This document shows positions 51,451-62,820 of a DNA stretch of 64,000 bases, piece after piece (the first letter of the stretch is position 1; each line of letters begins with the position of its first letter). The DNA comes from Apoda limacodes (taxonomy: Eukaryota > Arthropoda > Insecta > Lepidoptera > Limacodidae). The stretch is from positions 21,483,908 to 21,547,907 of the forward strand of contig OX291541.1 in assembly GCA_946406115.1 (NCBI GenBank), read 5' to 3'. Both the position numbers and the translations under genes were made by a program. The notes below the pieces were generated by a model. That model saw only the letters and a list, made by a program, of their open reading frames with translations. It searched no databases and was not told the DNA's origin.

Positions 51451-51616
51451 TGATACGAGTATTTTGAAATAGTACATTACTGAGCCTGCGAAAGTAGGAC
51501 TTTGCTGGATAAGTAGAGTTTGACGCCCTTACTATAAGCAAAGCCCCACTAATACGCATCCAGCAATGGCTTACCGACCGACACTTGTATAGAGATTTAC
51601 TCAAAAACGCGGAGAA

Positions 51617-51657
51617 AATAAAACGGGATATGTATAATAGAATAGTAGTTTAATAAA
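51617..51657 (+). terminator. Candidate poly(A) signals of the receptor gene
   Basis: AATAAA at 51617-51622 and 51652-51657, 167 and 202 bases after the stop codon. Confidence 0.5.
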
Positions 51658-51699
51658 AGTAAAAATTAAAAATGTCGAAAATTTTCTTTTTAATTCATC

Positions 51700-51967
51700 T
51701 CCCGCGGCGTCTGTTTTTCTAAGTTGTTTTTAACAATAGTACCTGGAGGTCCGAGCAAATGCTCGGTTTTTTAAACAGCGCCATCTATTGTCAAGTAGCT
51801 TAAGCGTTGCAGCGTCAGGAAGAGTCATTCAAGTTTATTATTGCCTGAAAACACAGATAAAACGACGTTTTCTAAAAATGAAACCTAGCTAGATCAATTT
51901 ATCGACCCCGAAAACCCCTACTACTAAATTTCATGAAAATCGATGGAGCCGTTTCCGAGATTCAGAT

Positions 51968-52011
<44 letters not shown>

Positions 52012-52015
52012 TTGT
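51700..52015 (+). repeat. Interspersed repeat ending in a (TA)n microsatellite
   Basis: Contains ctggaggtccgagcaaatgc with a small hairpin (ccgagcaaatgctcgg, 51751-51766), then aatttcatgaaaatcgatgg and agccgtttccgagattcaga, then TA repeats at about 51973-52004. The phrase before the TA run is common at LINE/SINE 3' ends in Lepidoptera. Confidence 0.65.
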
Positions 52016-52267
52016 CATGGTTTTCTAATAGATAAATCATTAATTTTGAACATGAATATACTTTATTGCACATAAAAAAAAAACAAAAACAAAACAGTAA
52101 GTTGACAAATTAGGTACAAATATGCGGCCTTCTTATTGCTAAAAGCGACCAGGCAAACCTTTGTGTAGAGAAAATAATAAATAATAGGAGATGCGGTAGT
52201 GAAAATAGTAAATTAAACTAAAAAAAGAACAAATAATTACATATACATGCATACATTATTAAAATTG

Positions 52268-52690
52268 AATGAACCTCATCACTGTCCTTCATAAGATTTT
52301 ATGTTGGGTTTTAAATTCAAAAAATTTTTTATTGTAAGGTTTAGTGCGTCAAATTAGTATCAGTTTATGCAAGAAACCAACAGTTAATTATAATGTGAGA
52401 ATTGAAAAGCTGGCCCAGTCGCATTCAGCTATCTAAAACGATAAGCGAAGTTAAGCAACGTCGAGCGTGGTTAGTATTCGGATGGGTGACCGCTTAGCCG
52501 CACACTTTTTTTTCTTCCGTGTATAAGAAGGCACGTTAAATAGTCGTTACAATTATAATAAAACATACAACTGTATAATTTCCTAAAAGCGAGAATAGCT
52601 AATGCCTCGACAAACGTGTCCGCCAACAACGCGGGCGCGGAGAAAGGCGCGGGTGCGCGAGTCTTGGCGCCGCCGGTTCGGCCACACTCA
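52268..52690 (+). repeat. Repeat containing part of a 5S rRNA gene, copy B
   Basis: Plus-strand partner of 26170-26735. The core 52444-52505 reads gcgaagttaagcaacgtcga, gcgtggttagtattcggatg, ggtgaccgct: 5S box A and box C are intact, and an 8-T run (52506-52513), a Pol III stop, follows. Conserved flank upstream (gaacctcatcactgtccttc; gtgcgtcaaattagtatcag) and downstream (gttaaatagtcgttacaatt; agcgagaatagctaatgcct). After about 52630 the sequence becomes GC-rich and differs from copy A. Confidence 0.78.
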
Positions 52691-53197
52691 GGCAGGTCAG
52701 ACGTAATAAAAAACATTGGACATTATATATAATGGATGAAGAAGACATTTTGATGGAAAATTCATACCTTCAATGAAAAATGAATTGTGTGAAATTTGGA
52801 ATACATGATATGCATAATAAAAAAGAAACTTGAGGCGAATTCAACACGATTTATGCTGATTAGAGGATGCATCCTGGCAAGTTGATATATAGTTATTAAT
52901 ACAAAAACAATCGGTGTTACTTTAAATTTCCTATTTAATACTCTTCCTACTAATCATATTGTACGTCCCTATTGTCAATTACTTTATACGTACCGTCTAG
53001 ATCAAAAATGTTTTATCATACCCGCCAGTAACGAGCGACCAAACACTCTCACACGCACCGTGGCCGATACAGGTGGATTGTACGGGAGTAAACTAGACGC
53101 GTGAATTAAGCCACCCGCCACGCTCACCCGCGACCACGCCCGCGCCCGCAACTGTTACTTACAGCCAGGCGCGTCACAATCGGTGTGCTTGTGAATT
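52691..53197. other. Spacer with a GC-rich patch
   Basis: 53030-53175 is GC-rich (cgcgaccacgcccgcgcccg) against an AT-rich background, but I see no TATA box or gene start next to it. Confidence 0.35.
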
Positions 53198-53665
53198 GAA
53201 AAATTGGCCAAGTGCGAGTCGGACTCGCGCTCAAAGGGTTTCGTACCATTATCTATAAAAACGGCAATAAAATCACGTTTGTTGTATGGGAGCCCCCTTA
53301 AATGTTCGTTATATTTTAATTTGATTATTTATTTTTTAAGTGAATATATAACTAAATATTCTGTGAATATTTCAAGCATCTACCTGCTGCCGTTATCAAT
53401 ATCGAGCAAACACGAGCAAACATATCACGTTTGTTGTATGGGTGTCCCCTTAAATATTCATTGTATTTTGTAATTGTGTTAGTGTGTTTTAGTTTTTAGT
53501 ATTATAGCGGCAACAGAAATACATCTTCTGTAAAATTTCAACTGTCTAACTATCACGGTTCATGAGATACAGCCTGGTGACGGACATACGGACGGATGAA
53601 CGGACAGCGGAGTCTTAGTAATAGGGCCCTGTTTTTTACCATTTGGGTACAGAACCTTACAAAAG
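53198..53665 (+). repeat. Interspersed repeat (cacgtttgttgtatgggag family), copy 2
   Basis: Starts ttggccaagtgcgagtcgga and ends ttgggtacagaacctta. The module tcacgtttgttgtatgggag occurs twice (53273 and 53425), so this copy has an internal duplication of about 152 bp. Near-complete partner of 31838-32157 and 60965-61275. Confidence 0.85.
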
Positions 53666-53819
53666 AAATGAAAAAATACATGTCACATAACTTGCTTTTG
53701 CCTAGTGCATTACTTTTCTGAATCATTTTTATTTATTGTATTAAAAAGTCAAAAAAATCGACTACAAAACGGTAAAATGGTTAAATTCCATACAAACAAT
53801 TTAAGTTGCAAGGCTTCAT

Positions 53820-53960
53820 TATGGCATAAATTACTTAAGAAGTATTAAACCACTGTACCGATTAAGATGAAATTTGGCATGAATATAGTTTAAGTTAGTC
53901 TCAGGAGGTAGAACAGTGGATGTTTTTTAAAAATAGTGAACAGCCATTTTATTTCTTGAT
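53820..53960 (+). repeat. LINE 3' UTR fragment
   Basis: accactgtaccgattaagat and gaaatttggcatgaatatag match 23015-23060. Confidence 0.6.
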
Positions 53961-55049
53961 ATTTGGCGAACAAAACGATTTCAATGGCCACAGAGCCATG
54001 AAAGCTTGCTGTCAAAAAAAATCTTGTAAACAAAATACGGATATTTTCACATGGCGGGAGCTATGAATAACGTACACGGCGCACACGGATGCCATGGTAG
54101 AAAAGGATCTATATATAAATCTATAGTTTAGCACTACAGTATACTATATTTGGAACCTATTTTAAGGTTTTAATATGCATTACATGGCCATGGTCAATGG
54201 ATTGCTACCTTCGTAGCAAAGGCTTACATTCTATCTCAATATAATGTGTCACCACAGGGGGTCATCGTAAGTGAAAATAAATTGTAGTACCGAATAAAAG
54301 TAAGAACTCCGCAATGTGGGGTAATCACTTTAAGGTTGGTAACACCGAAATTACGCAACAGATGTAAAAATGATAGTCGTACTAGCTGATTTACACGCTC
54401 ATTGATAAGAAAATGGCTCGCAATACTTCGTTTGATGTTGTTTCGGACACGGTATCTAGACGTACTATAAGTAATCTTTTTGTGCGATGTATGAACTTAC
54501 CAAAACTTGCTGTAAGTTTCATACTCAGGGGCTCATAAATATAAAACGTTCTCATTTTTAAAAAAGGTATTCTTAATATTTCGTTGTTTTCGTGGTTTTT
54601 TGTGATTTTTCATTTTCAAAATAGTTTTAAATTAATTTTTCGTTTTAATGGGTTCATCAAAATTTATATAAGTAGGTAAGTACCTACTAAAAAAAAATCG
54701 GCCACCGGAGGTCACGCGAAATAGCTAGAACAGGAGAATGAACACTAGCACTTTAGCACATTTCACTTAAATGCACGGACTTAGACGTCCTTACTTTAAT
54801 ATCTTCCAAAAATAACACGTCTTACGTATTATAACTGAACTCGAATATCTACCTAACTGCCTAATACCTTGCGAGATATCGCTAACCAAAGTTATGCTCT
54901 TTTGCGGACTCAAACCTTAAAGCAATTAAAATACCTACTTAAAAAATAACGCCTTGTAGTCTTGTTTGCCTTAAATGTATGTATTTATCTAAGTAAAAGG
55001 ATAGCTAATAACAATACCATTGATGTAATAATACAATGCTCGCAGTTGC
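53961..55049. other. Upstream region of the MADF exon
   Basis: No gene recognised. Mostly AT-rich. Confidence 0.4.
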
Positions 55050-55275
55050 TATCCCCCCGCATTCGGGGCTGCCCGCAGGCGGGGTACCGACCAATGAAAT
55101 TCGCCGCTCGATAGCCTTGGGGAGACTCCGTCATGCGTGCGTGCGCGGGCCGCGGGCTAACGAACAGTGACCCGTCGATATAAAGCGTGCGAGGACGCCT
55201 TGCTTTCCTAACCCGCAAAATTTTGTTTGATGTGCATTTTTTAAAAGTCAAAAGACGCTGTGCAAGAACGATAAA
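55050..55275 (+). promoter_or_regulatory. GC-rich promoter of the MADF exon
   Basis: A sharp GC island (55053-55205) with a GC-box-like cgcaggcggggt, CCAAT in gaccaatgaa (about 55089), a TATA-like gatataaag (about 55177) and a short leader before ATG 55276. Housekeeping-type composition against an AT-rich background supports a real transcription start here. Confidence 0.6.
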
Positions 55276-55626
55276 ATGACCGATCGTTTAACTGATAAAC
55301 AAATGTTTAAGCTAGTTAAGATATACCGTGAGTACGACTGTTTGTGGAATCCAGAAAGTTCTTTGTACAAAAACAAACGCGCGAGAGAAAGTGCATACAA
55401 GAAAATTTCAGAGCGGTTAAATATTCCCGGCGTATCGGTTCGAGACATTCCAAAAAAAATTAAAAATCTCCGGTCGTCCTATTATCAAGAATTAAAAAAG
55501 ATTAAAAACACCTCTGGTCCAGGTGCTGATCCGGAATTAGTGTATAAGCCGAAGGTGTCTTGGTTTACGACGGCGCATAGCTTTTTTAAGGCTTTTTGTA
55601 AAAGTAAACAAGAAACTTTTTGGACC
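55276..55626 (+). CDS. MADF-domain exon (DNA-binding regulator)
   Basis: 117 codons up to a consensus donor (acc|gtaagt after 55626, phase 0). It reads MTDRLTDKQMFKLVKIYREY, DCLWNPESSLYKNKRARESA, YKKISERLNI, IPKKIKNLRSSYYQELKKIK, VSWFTTAHSFFKAFC, the whole MADF/SANT-like domain of Adf-1-type insect transcription factors: first helix with LW, a basic central helix, a W.(Y/F)...L.F end. MADF proteins usually carry a C-terminal BESS motif, and a BESS exon in a compatible phase lies at 63409. Without splicing the frame ends after four more codons, at 55636-55638. The start is chosen for its position just after the GC-rich promoter. Confidence 0.85.
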
Positions 55627-55809
55627 GTAAGTAAATAAAGTAAGCATAGGCGCCTATCCTGTTAATTTATATTAATTTATATGTATTAAGCTTATAAGTA
55701 ACAAGATTTCTTCCACGAAACTTTTGAAAGAAAAGAAAGCTTTTATAACTGTTTATGGTTTTACCTACCTACAAATATATTGGAAGTCATATAGGTACTT
55801 TTCATCATG

Positions 55810-55935
55810 TTTTTTATACCACTAAGGTGGCAAACAAGCTAATCGTCCGCCAGGTGTTAGGCGGTCACCGCAGCCTACGTACGTGCTTGCAACACCATGG
55901 GCGTCAATCGCGTCAATCACCATTCCGAACCGATC
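55810..55935 (-). repeat. Jockey 3'-end fragment
   Basis: accactaaggtggcaaacaa, then gtccgccaggtgttaggcgg, then tcaccgcagcctacg. 5'-truncated to the 3' UTR. Confidence 0.85.
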
Positions 55936-56040
55936 GTATTTTTTTTAATTAATAATTAAAGTGATGACGATTTAAAAGTGCTGTTTAAGTCTTCTTCAAT
56001 AAAAAAGTTTAAGTTTGAGTGCTTAGAGGAAAAAATATAA

Positions 56041-56088
56041 AGATACATTTCTTATGCGATAAGTCTGTATTGTATAAGAAATGTATCT
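56041..56088. repeat. Perfect hairpin, 15-bp arms
   Basis: agatacatttcttat (56041-56055) and ataagaaatgtatct (56074-56088) around an 18-base loop. Confidence 0.85.
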
Positions 56089-56149
56089 GCACTAAAACAA
56101 GCCAAAACAATTATTTCAGATTTTTGGCTGTTTTTATGATTGTTTTTTT

Positions 56150-56290
56150 TTTATACTTACCACTAAGGTGGCAAACAAACTAACGGCCCGTCTGATAGTA
56201 AGCGGTCACCGCAGCCTATGGACGACGCTTGCAACACCAGGGGAATCACCCGCACGTTGCCGACCCTTCAAAAATCTAATAACTTCTTTT
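56150..56290 (-). repeat. Jockey 3'-end fragment
   Basis: accactaaggtggcaaacaa, then gtaagcggtcaccgcagcct, then cgttgccgacccttc. Second such truncated copy within 400 bp. Confidence 0.85.
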
Positions 56291-56341
56291 GTCTGTTGTC
56301 TTTCGTCGGCTGTTTCGAACTGTTTATGTATAGTTGGTACC

Positions 56342-56475
56342 TACAGTAAAGTGCAACAAACTTTTCTGACCCAGTATGGTCGCTGGTGTCGTGTAAGCTC
56401 ACACCATTTTAATATGGCGACTGTGGTTTTGATTTTTGACCACCGGATCAGAAAAGTTTGTTGTATTTAACCTAT
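56342..56475. mobile_element. Small palindromic MITE, copy 1
   Basis: Ends pair as gcaacaaacttttctgacc and ggatcagaaaagtttgttg. The core has tcacaccattttaatatggc and ttttgaccaccgg. A diverged copy lies at 62682-62820. Confidence 0.85.
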
Positions 56476-58589
56476 AAATATATTTTTTTTTTTTTTAATC
56501 TGTAACTAATATAGTCATAGAGAACTGGACAGCGCATTTTCTAGCCAGCTGTGAAAGAAAATGGTCGCAAATAAAGCGTAATAGAGACGATGCGATACGA
56601 AGGTCTCTTGTCTCTTTCTAACTTGTTTTAATAAACATTAACAAACTTGCGGACGTTGATAGAGAGAGAGAAAAGAGACCACAGGTTTGCTTTGTCTCTT
56701 TCTAAAGTGTAGCTAAGCAGGTAGGACTGATTACAGAACTCGAAGTCTATGGTAGTCCCTACTTATGTTAAAAGTTTATACCTAAACTTTTTTCTTTAAT
56801 TTTTATAATTCCGAAATACTTAGCTCAGAGTATTTCTAAATGATAAATAATTCCGAAAAAGGCTTTCCTAGCGTTAAAAACTCAGTTTTTGTTTACTCAA
56901 AATAAAAAGTAGATTTGGATATGACACCTAATTTTTTTTTTCAATGAAACAGCTTATTGACAAATTCAAATTATATATTCGATATAAAGAGATTTCTAGC
57001 TTTTTTAAAATATTATCAACCTATTTTATTCCATATTTTTAAGTTAACAGCCATATTTTGAAAGCGCGTGACAATTTAGGTCTAATAATATAGTATTTGA
57101 CAATAAACTTTCTTTCCCAATCAAATTTCACGGACGAGTAAGAAAAAAATCAGAGTTTACTTCAGAAAATTAATAGTTTGTTACTTGAAAAGTGGATCAC
57201 GCACAGTCGATACTAAAATTATACATAAACAGCGTTGTGTGAGTTGGAGCAGTAAAAATTATTCACAATTTTGCCACTTGTCTATTTAAGCACTATAGAA
57301 GCTTCAATAGGATTCCGGTCTGTAGTTTATGTCACAAAATAGGTAACATCCACTCTAATAATTAGCCAATATACTGCATAATGGATAACAACTATTTTAA
57401 TAGGTAATCAGCCAATGTTTTGCTCTTGGTTACCAAAAACCTCAGTTGCAATATGCTTATTCCATAAACAATCAACAGATTAAAATTATATATAAGATAT
57501 CTACGGCCACACCTTCGATATGAAAAAACAAAAGGTAGATACCTAATTAAGTCGCGTTTTGTTCATCGACATGATGTGGGTGGGCTTAATGCCAATTTAT
57601 GTTTTTTTAGCTAAGCTGGATTATGACATTAAACGCATTGAAGCAGTGAACAGAACGCACATCATGGCGGACGTTGATAATAAAAAGAAGAGACTAAACT
57701 AAAGACTAAGAATAAAGTGTGGCCCATTTTGTGAGGATATTGCGCAGCCCATACGACAGAATACAGAACTCGAAGTCTATCAGTGTGGACCATACTTAAC
57801 TGAGTTAATGTGCAACAACGAATCATTCATTAGCCCTAAGTTAGGGAAGCTTTCTGAGTGCATTAAAAAAGTTGTAATCGTCATTATATGCATAAGTACG
57901 CTACGTACATACATACATCACTGAAGCTGTAATATAAGTAAACATATTTTTCTGTCGGTGATTGTAACTTACCTATACAAAATATACATAAGTATATTTG
58001 ATTATTATTTTACCTGAGAATATCAGGTAAAATGAAACCCATTCCCTCAATATATACGCTACACCTTGAGACAACATCTGTCTCCTATTCAATTGTCTGC
58101 GTGGCTAGAGTCGTATACCTGCTTTATGTTTGCGTTTGAATCGTTATATCTCAGAAACGGTGGCTCTTAGGAAAAAAATCCTTTTTTTAGATAATTTTAT
58201 AATCTACAATATTTGTATGAGCTTATTTTATGATAAAACTTACCGTTTTGCTTAAAATCGCGAAAGACCCATTTTTTTGACGTTTGACCTCAAGTAAATT
58301 TTTATCCAGGTACCAGATTAATGACAACTTTTTAAATTTTGTTTATAATTTTGTTTTGAACAATTTTACCAACTTTCAGTTTTATGGGAATTTTTGTATC
58401 ATCGGATGTCTAGATTGATCGGACTAGTAGAAACTCTTGAAAATCTCTTAAAATAAAAAGTATTGAAATCCTTCTAAGTATTTCTAGGTTTATCTTTACC
58501 AAAAATTAGTTTATTACATGATTGTCTCTGAAGCCTCTAAAGTTTTTAGGAAAAAGTCCCGGTCAGTACCTAGCCTATTATGGCAACCC
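56476..58589. other. Intron or intergenic filler with a diverged duplicate
   Basis: 56630-56760 and 57655-57790 share gcggacgttgata and acagaactcgaagtctat, so part of this stretch is duplicated. 58560-58590 holds ttatggcaaccctaa, the tip of the MITE type seen at 24300. No gene recognised. Confidence 0.45.
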
Positions 58590-58768
58590 TAATTTAGGTT
58601 CTATATAAAGTGTGAAAATGAATTCCGAAATCACAAACGGCAACTATGTCATCTTTGCGGCAAATAATAACCGAGAGACGCAAAAGACGCCCGAAGAGAT
58701 AGCAGGCGTTTATTTTAATTCAGTCGCGAGTTGTCCTCGAAGCTGTGCAGAGCTAACAATAAATCTAA
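58590..58768 (+). promoter_or_regulatory. Promoter-like region of the THAP exon
   Basis: TATA-like ctatataaag at 58601-58610; a GC-richer block from 58640 with ttcagtcgcgagtt (initiator-like TCAGT near 58719); a leader without upstream ATG between 58719 and ATG 58769. It would make the THAP exons an independently started transcript. Confidence 0.5.
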
Positions 58769-58845
58769 ATGACTAATTGTTCCGTAAATAACTGTACGAA
58801 TTGTAACAAAAAAACTCAAAAAAAGGATGGAGTCTCGTACTTTCA
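58769..58845 (+). CDS. THAP zinc-finger exon 1
   Basis: Reads MTNCSVNNCTNCNKKTQKKD then GVSYF, the C-X4-C opening and the GVS-F strand of a THAP domain. Donor ca|gtaagt, phase 2. It joins exon 2 through CA+T (His) to give YFHFPKDP, exactly the expected THAP wording (GVSFH.FPKDP). The ATG is the only one in the leader and sits at the standard distance from the first Cys. Confidence 0.82.
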
Positions 58846-59154
58846 GTAAGTACTCATAAATACTATGTAAAAAGCAATTTTTTTTTTATTTTCTTTTACG
58901 AGTGTACCAGAAGTTTAGTTATATATATTTTTATTGAACCGTCGCGCGCGTCACGTCGGCAGCGGAAACGAAAACGATTGAGTCGACTTCGTTTAAATAT
59001 AAATGTATATGTTATGTACATATATGTATGTTTGTAATTAATTTAATTTTCAAATATATGTATATGTGTATGTTATGTTATGTATATGTTTTGTAAACGT
59101 TTAAGCTTCGATTCCATGCCTTAAATAAAAATAACGGAACCCTATAAGATTATT

Positions 59155-59705
59155 TCGTTGTCTGTTTGTCAAGACCCTTTTCCTCAGGGACGTGTGGAGG
59201 TAGGTATCAAGTTCAAATTAACATCAAATACTTACGTTTACGGTTCCTTAAAGCTGAACAAACTCAGCTTCTAAGTATTATAAGTCTAGTCTTAAGCTAT
59301 AAAAAACTTGGCAATTTGTGCTGCATAATTTGACAGTTACAAATAAACTAAAACCCATAGGGTAATTCCTGTTGACCTAGTCATGAAATTTGTTCAAGGT
59401 CAATTTGACTAAAAGAAAAGTCTTATAGCACAAGTAGAGAAAAAATTTAAAAATTGTTTATTTGTAGTTAATTGTCTGTCTGTCAAGTTTCTTTCGCAGA
59501 AGAACTCGTGGAGGTATCAAGTCAAAACTGACAACAAATACTTAGGTCTATGGTTCCTTAGAATTGTATAAAAATCAAGCTTCTACTCCAAAAAATACTT
59601 CCTGTTGACCTAGAATCAAGAAATGTGGCAAGAAACACGCAGAAGTAAAGAAATAAATCTGAAAATCATTAATTTGCAGTCTTATCACATAAAAAATATA
59701 CAATT
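59155..59705. repeat. Diverged tandem duplication, about 306-bp period
   Basis: ttgtctgtttgtcaagaccc (about 59158) and ttgtctgtctgtcaagtttc (about 59471) begin two units that share cgtggaggta, tatcaagt, caaatactta, ggttccttaa/ggttccttag, and cctgttgacctag. It lies in the intron between the two THAP exons. Confidence 0.8.
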
Positions 59706-59974
59706 ACTTACTTACATTTGTCATTAGAGAATTGACTGTGACGTATATCGATTTATAGCATAATATTTTTTAACTACAAAGTTAAAATGGTCTTTTAATC
59801 CAATTTTTAAAAAGGGCAAAAATCACCGAGACTCGATTCCCGAGATGGACGATCTATCTATGTTTACACAGTACAAGTTTGTTTGGAACCCTCTGTGTGC
59901 GATTCAGACTAGAACTTCTCCGGTTTTTTTTATACAACTTTGAATTTGATCTAATTGATTTTGGCATATTTTAG

Positions 59975-60158
59975 TTTTCCAAAGGATCCAGTTAGATGTG
60001 CAGAATGGAGTGCAGTAATAGCTCAAAGTCGAGGCAAAAAAAAATTCCATCCAAACAAATGGACTGTAGTATGTTCGGAGCATTTTCACACTTCAGATGT
60101 GTATGTAACACATAAAGGTCGAAAAAGAATTACAAAGTCAGCTTTGCCCATGTTGAAT
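59975..60158 (+). CDS. THAP zinc-finger exon 2
   Basis: Acceptor atattttag, donor aat|gtaagt. Reads FPKDPVRCAEWSAVIAQSRG, NKWTVVCSEHFHTSDVYVTH and RKRITKSALPMLN. It contains the conserved Trp, the C-X2-H (VCSEHF), and the A.P.L end of the domain; together with the two Cys of exon 1 these give the C2CH zinc site. Phase 2 in, 0 out, so it can read directly into the BESS exon at 63409. THAP domains bind DNA and also occur in P-element-type transposases; no transposase core follows here, which favours a host gene. Confidence 0.85.
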
Positions 60159-60964
60159 GTAAGTTCTAACAACTTGGTTTAGTAAGACTAGTTCGAACTA
60201 CATACTAAAGAAAAAAACAGCATAAAACTTACTTAAATTTAGTCTGTATATTGTAGTAAGGCATTCTTTCAACTTCATACGTCCCCACTGTTTGGGCCGG
60301 GCTACCATTACCAAAAGCGAGAGAAGATTAATATTGTACCTACAAGACAAATATTGCTTGACCTTCGGAAGCGAAGGAGATACATCGTTAAAGAGTCCAA
60401 TAGTTTAGGGTTTATTCTTGACACTCCCAAAAAGGCAACAATCATCAAAATTATATAAATGTCGCAAAATTTAGATTAGTAAAAACGTAACGTAGAGAAT
60501 AATAAACAATTTGCAAAAACTAAATTAAAAATTATGATGATCAGTTATGAATTGTTCCGTTAAAAAACTACACTAATTTGTAATAGAAACTTATAAAATG
60601 GAAAGAGTCTCGAACCCACGCTAGAGCGTCTTAACAGTGTTAGGCACTTATGAAAGGCATACTTGTTCAAAAACCCATATAGATTAACGTATACGAATAT
60701 TGTGCAATTCCAACAATATTACTAGGCTTGCAACGATTATTAGCTACTATTCGGTATTCGGCCTATTCGGCGGCTACTTTTATCCTTTTCTGCTGAATAA
60801 CGAATATCCAGGTACCTACTATTCGGCCGAATACTGAATATTTAAGATGTTTCGTTGTAGTAGGATGATTGGAAAAATAAAGAGTTTATTTTTTTGTAAT
60901 AATGTGTTTTCTTGTATATCAATAAAATAATCATGCATTATTAACTCCCGTACTATATGCGAGT
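60159..60964. other. Intron before the BESS exon, first part
   Basis: 60280-60330 is a SINE 3' scrap on the minus strand (catacgtccccactgtttgg gccg, cf. 50085). 60725-60850 is rich in tattcgg/ccgaata words and partly palindromic (tattcggccgaata), probably a MITE tip. No exon recognised. Confidence 0.5.
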
Positions 60965-61275
60965 TTTGACAGATGTATTTCTCTTGCCACTATAACAGCA
61001 AATACTAAAGAACAAAATAAAATAAATATTTAAGGGGGCTCCCATAAAACAGACGTGATTTTTTTGCTCGATATTGATAACGGCAACAGGTAGACGCTTA
61101 AAATATTCACAGAACATTAGTTTTAGTCACTTTAAAAATAAATAATTAAATTAATATAAAACAAATATTAAAAGGGGGGCTCCTATACAACAAACGTGAT
61201 TTTTTTGCCGTTCTTATAGATAATGGTACGGAACCCTCCGTGCGTGAGTCCGACTCGCACTTGGCAGATTTTTTT
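60965..61275 (-). repeat. Interspersed repeat (cacgtttgttgtatgggag family), copy 3
   Basis: aagggggctcccataaaaca (61032) and aggggggctcctatacaaca (61172), attgataacggcaacaggta, and the end gtgcgtgagtccgactcgca. The two ggggctcc modules show the same internal duplication as copy 2. Confidence 0.8.
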
Positions 61276-62360
61276 GAAATCAGTTAAAAATCATGACTCA
61301 ATGTAACTAATAAATAAGCTAAAAATAGACTTTTGCATGGTTAGGATTAAACTTAATAATTTATATTATTGTCACTAGAAATATTTTGACTTTCTTTTGT
61401 GATCGTTTAGTTTTTAATAAAGTTCAATCAAAAAAAACACGACCATAATGTTCGCTATGAAGATATTTTAATCTTTATTTTAAAATTGTTCGTCGACTCC
61501 ATGTATTTTGTTTGTCTACTATGTTATCTCCCCAATTTTTGATACTTTGAATCCGTATTAGTACATTCTACGTCAGCATCCGACCGAACTAGAATCTTAT
61601 TACCTTGTATTAACGCTTATATTTTAGTGGGAGTATGAAGCTTATACTACTTTAATAAATTAACCAATTCGAAAAATTGCCAAAGAGGTCCGGGACATTT
61701 TTTGTGTTTTTGCTTGTAACTGTACAGCTAAATTATTGGTCGATGAATAACCCCAAAACATCTGACGCGAAATTAAACTCGGTTCTCACATTTGCAGGAT
61801 ATTTTTTTCATTTTGAAGCCGACATGCCACTTACAATTTAAAAAAATGCAAGTTGTTAGAGTATGTAACACGTATGTAAACACTGAATAAATTAAGGTGA
61901 TGACACTAGGCGCGTTCCTTTTGAGCGGCGTTGCAATTTATTAGCAAAATCTCATTTAAGCACAAAATACCCGTTCTGTCTAAGCAATGAACGCAGCATG
62001 ATAAGCTTTTATTGTTTCAATGAAACGAGTTTGATAGCTGTCAAAAAGTAACGCAAATTACCCAATTCCAAACTTAGGTTTTTCTTAGCGATATTTCGCA
62101 CCAAAACCGCTAGACGAAACGCTAAAAGTCAACATTAGATTTTGCTACGAAAAGCTAATAAAACGCAAACCGCTAACAATTCTGCTACAAAGTACTAAGA
62201 TGAAACTAAGCTACCTTTCAGATGATTACCACTTGTTGAGCCTTTTCTGTGTAGGTATGGTAACCTATACTGTGAGGTGTTGGTAGAAAACCGCACCCAC
62301 AATGTGCATATAAGCATTCTAATTTATAATGTACACAAAGGTATTACTTTTATATGCTTT
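61276..62360. other. Intron filler
   Basis: Nothing recognised. Confidence 0.4.
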
Positions 62361-62450
62361 CCAACCTATGTTAGGCTTCGGTGACCGCTTACCTTCAGGC
62401 GGGCCATAAGCTTGGTACCTTGGCAGGTTACTGGTATTAAAAAAATTTAG
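62360..62450 (+). repeat. Jockey 3'-end fragment, plus strand
   Basis: cggtgaccgcttaccttcag, gcgggccataagcttg and ggtattaaaaaaatt are the inverse of the 3' ends at 41150 and 56170. Confidence 0.8.
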
Positions 62451-62681
62451 ATTGTCTAGCGAATTGGTAACCAAAGCCATCTGGTTTATTCTTTAGAATT
62501 AAGTCAATGATAGAAAAGTATTATTTGTTTCATTCAAGAACAATAACTATTATGGTACCTACAGTACCTTGCATTATGGTGACTATAGGGCCATGCATGA
62601 AATCAACTCATAGTTTCAATTGAGACGTAGAATCTTTATTATGTAAACGAAATATTATTCAGACTGCCACAGAGACGTGAT

Positions 62682-62820
62682 GTACAGTGCAACAAACTTA
62701 TCTGACCTTCTGACCTTGGGTGTTTATTCACAAGACTTGTGTCGTTATAAGTTCACACCATTTTAATATGGCGACTGTATTTTTGACTTTTGACCACCGG
62801 GTCAGTGTTGCACTATAAAT
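62682..62820. mobile_element. Small palindromic MITE, copy 2
   Basis: Same family as 56342-56475: tacagtgcaacaaactt, tcacaccattttaatatggc, ttttgaccaccgggtcag, gttgcactataaatat. More diverged at its right arm. Confidence 0.8.

Noticed and set aside
51216..51604. Alternative frames over the last receptor exon (83 codons plus, 104 codons minus)
   Set aside because: The IR frame ends properly at 51450 and fits TM3; the others are shadows of its GC-rich codons.
53030..53175. CpG-island promoter
   Set aside because: GC-rich but followed by repeat sequence with no exon or TATA; left as unassigned.
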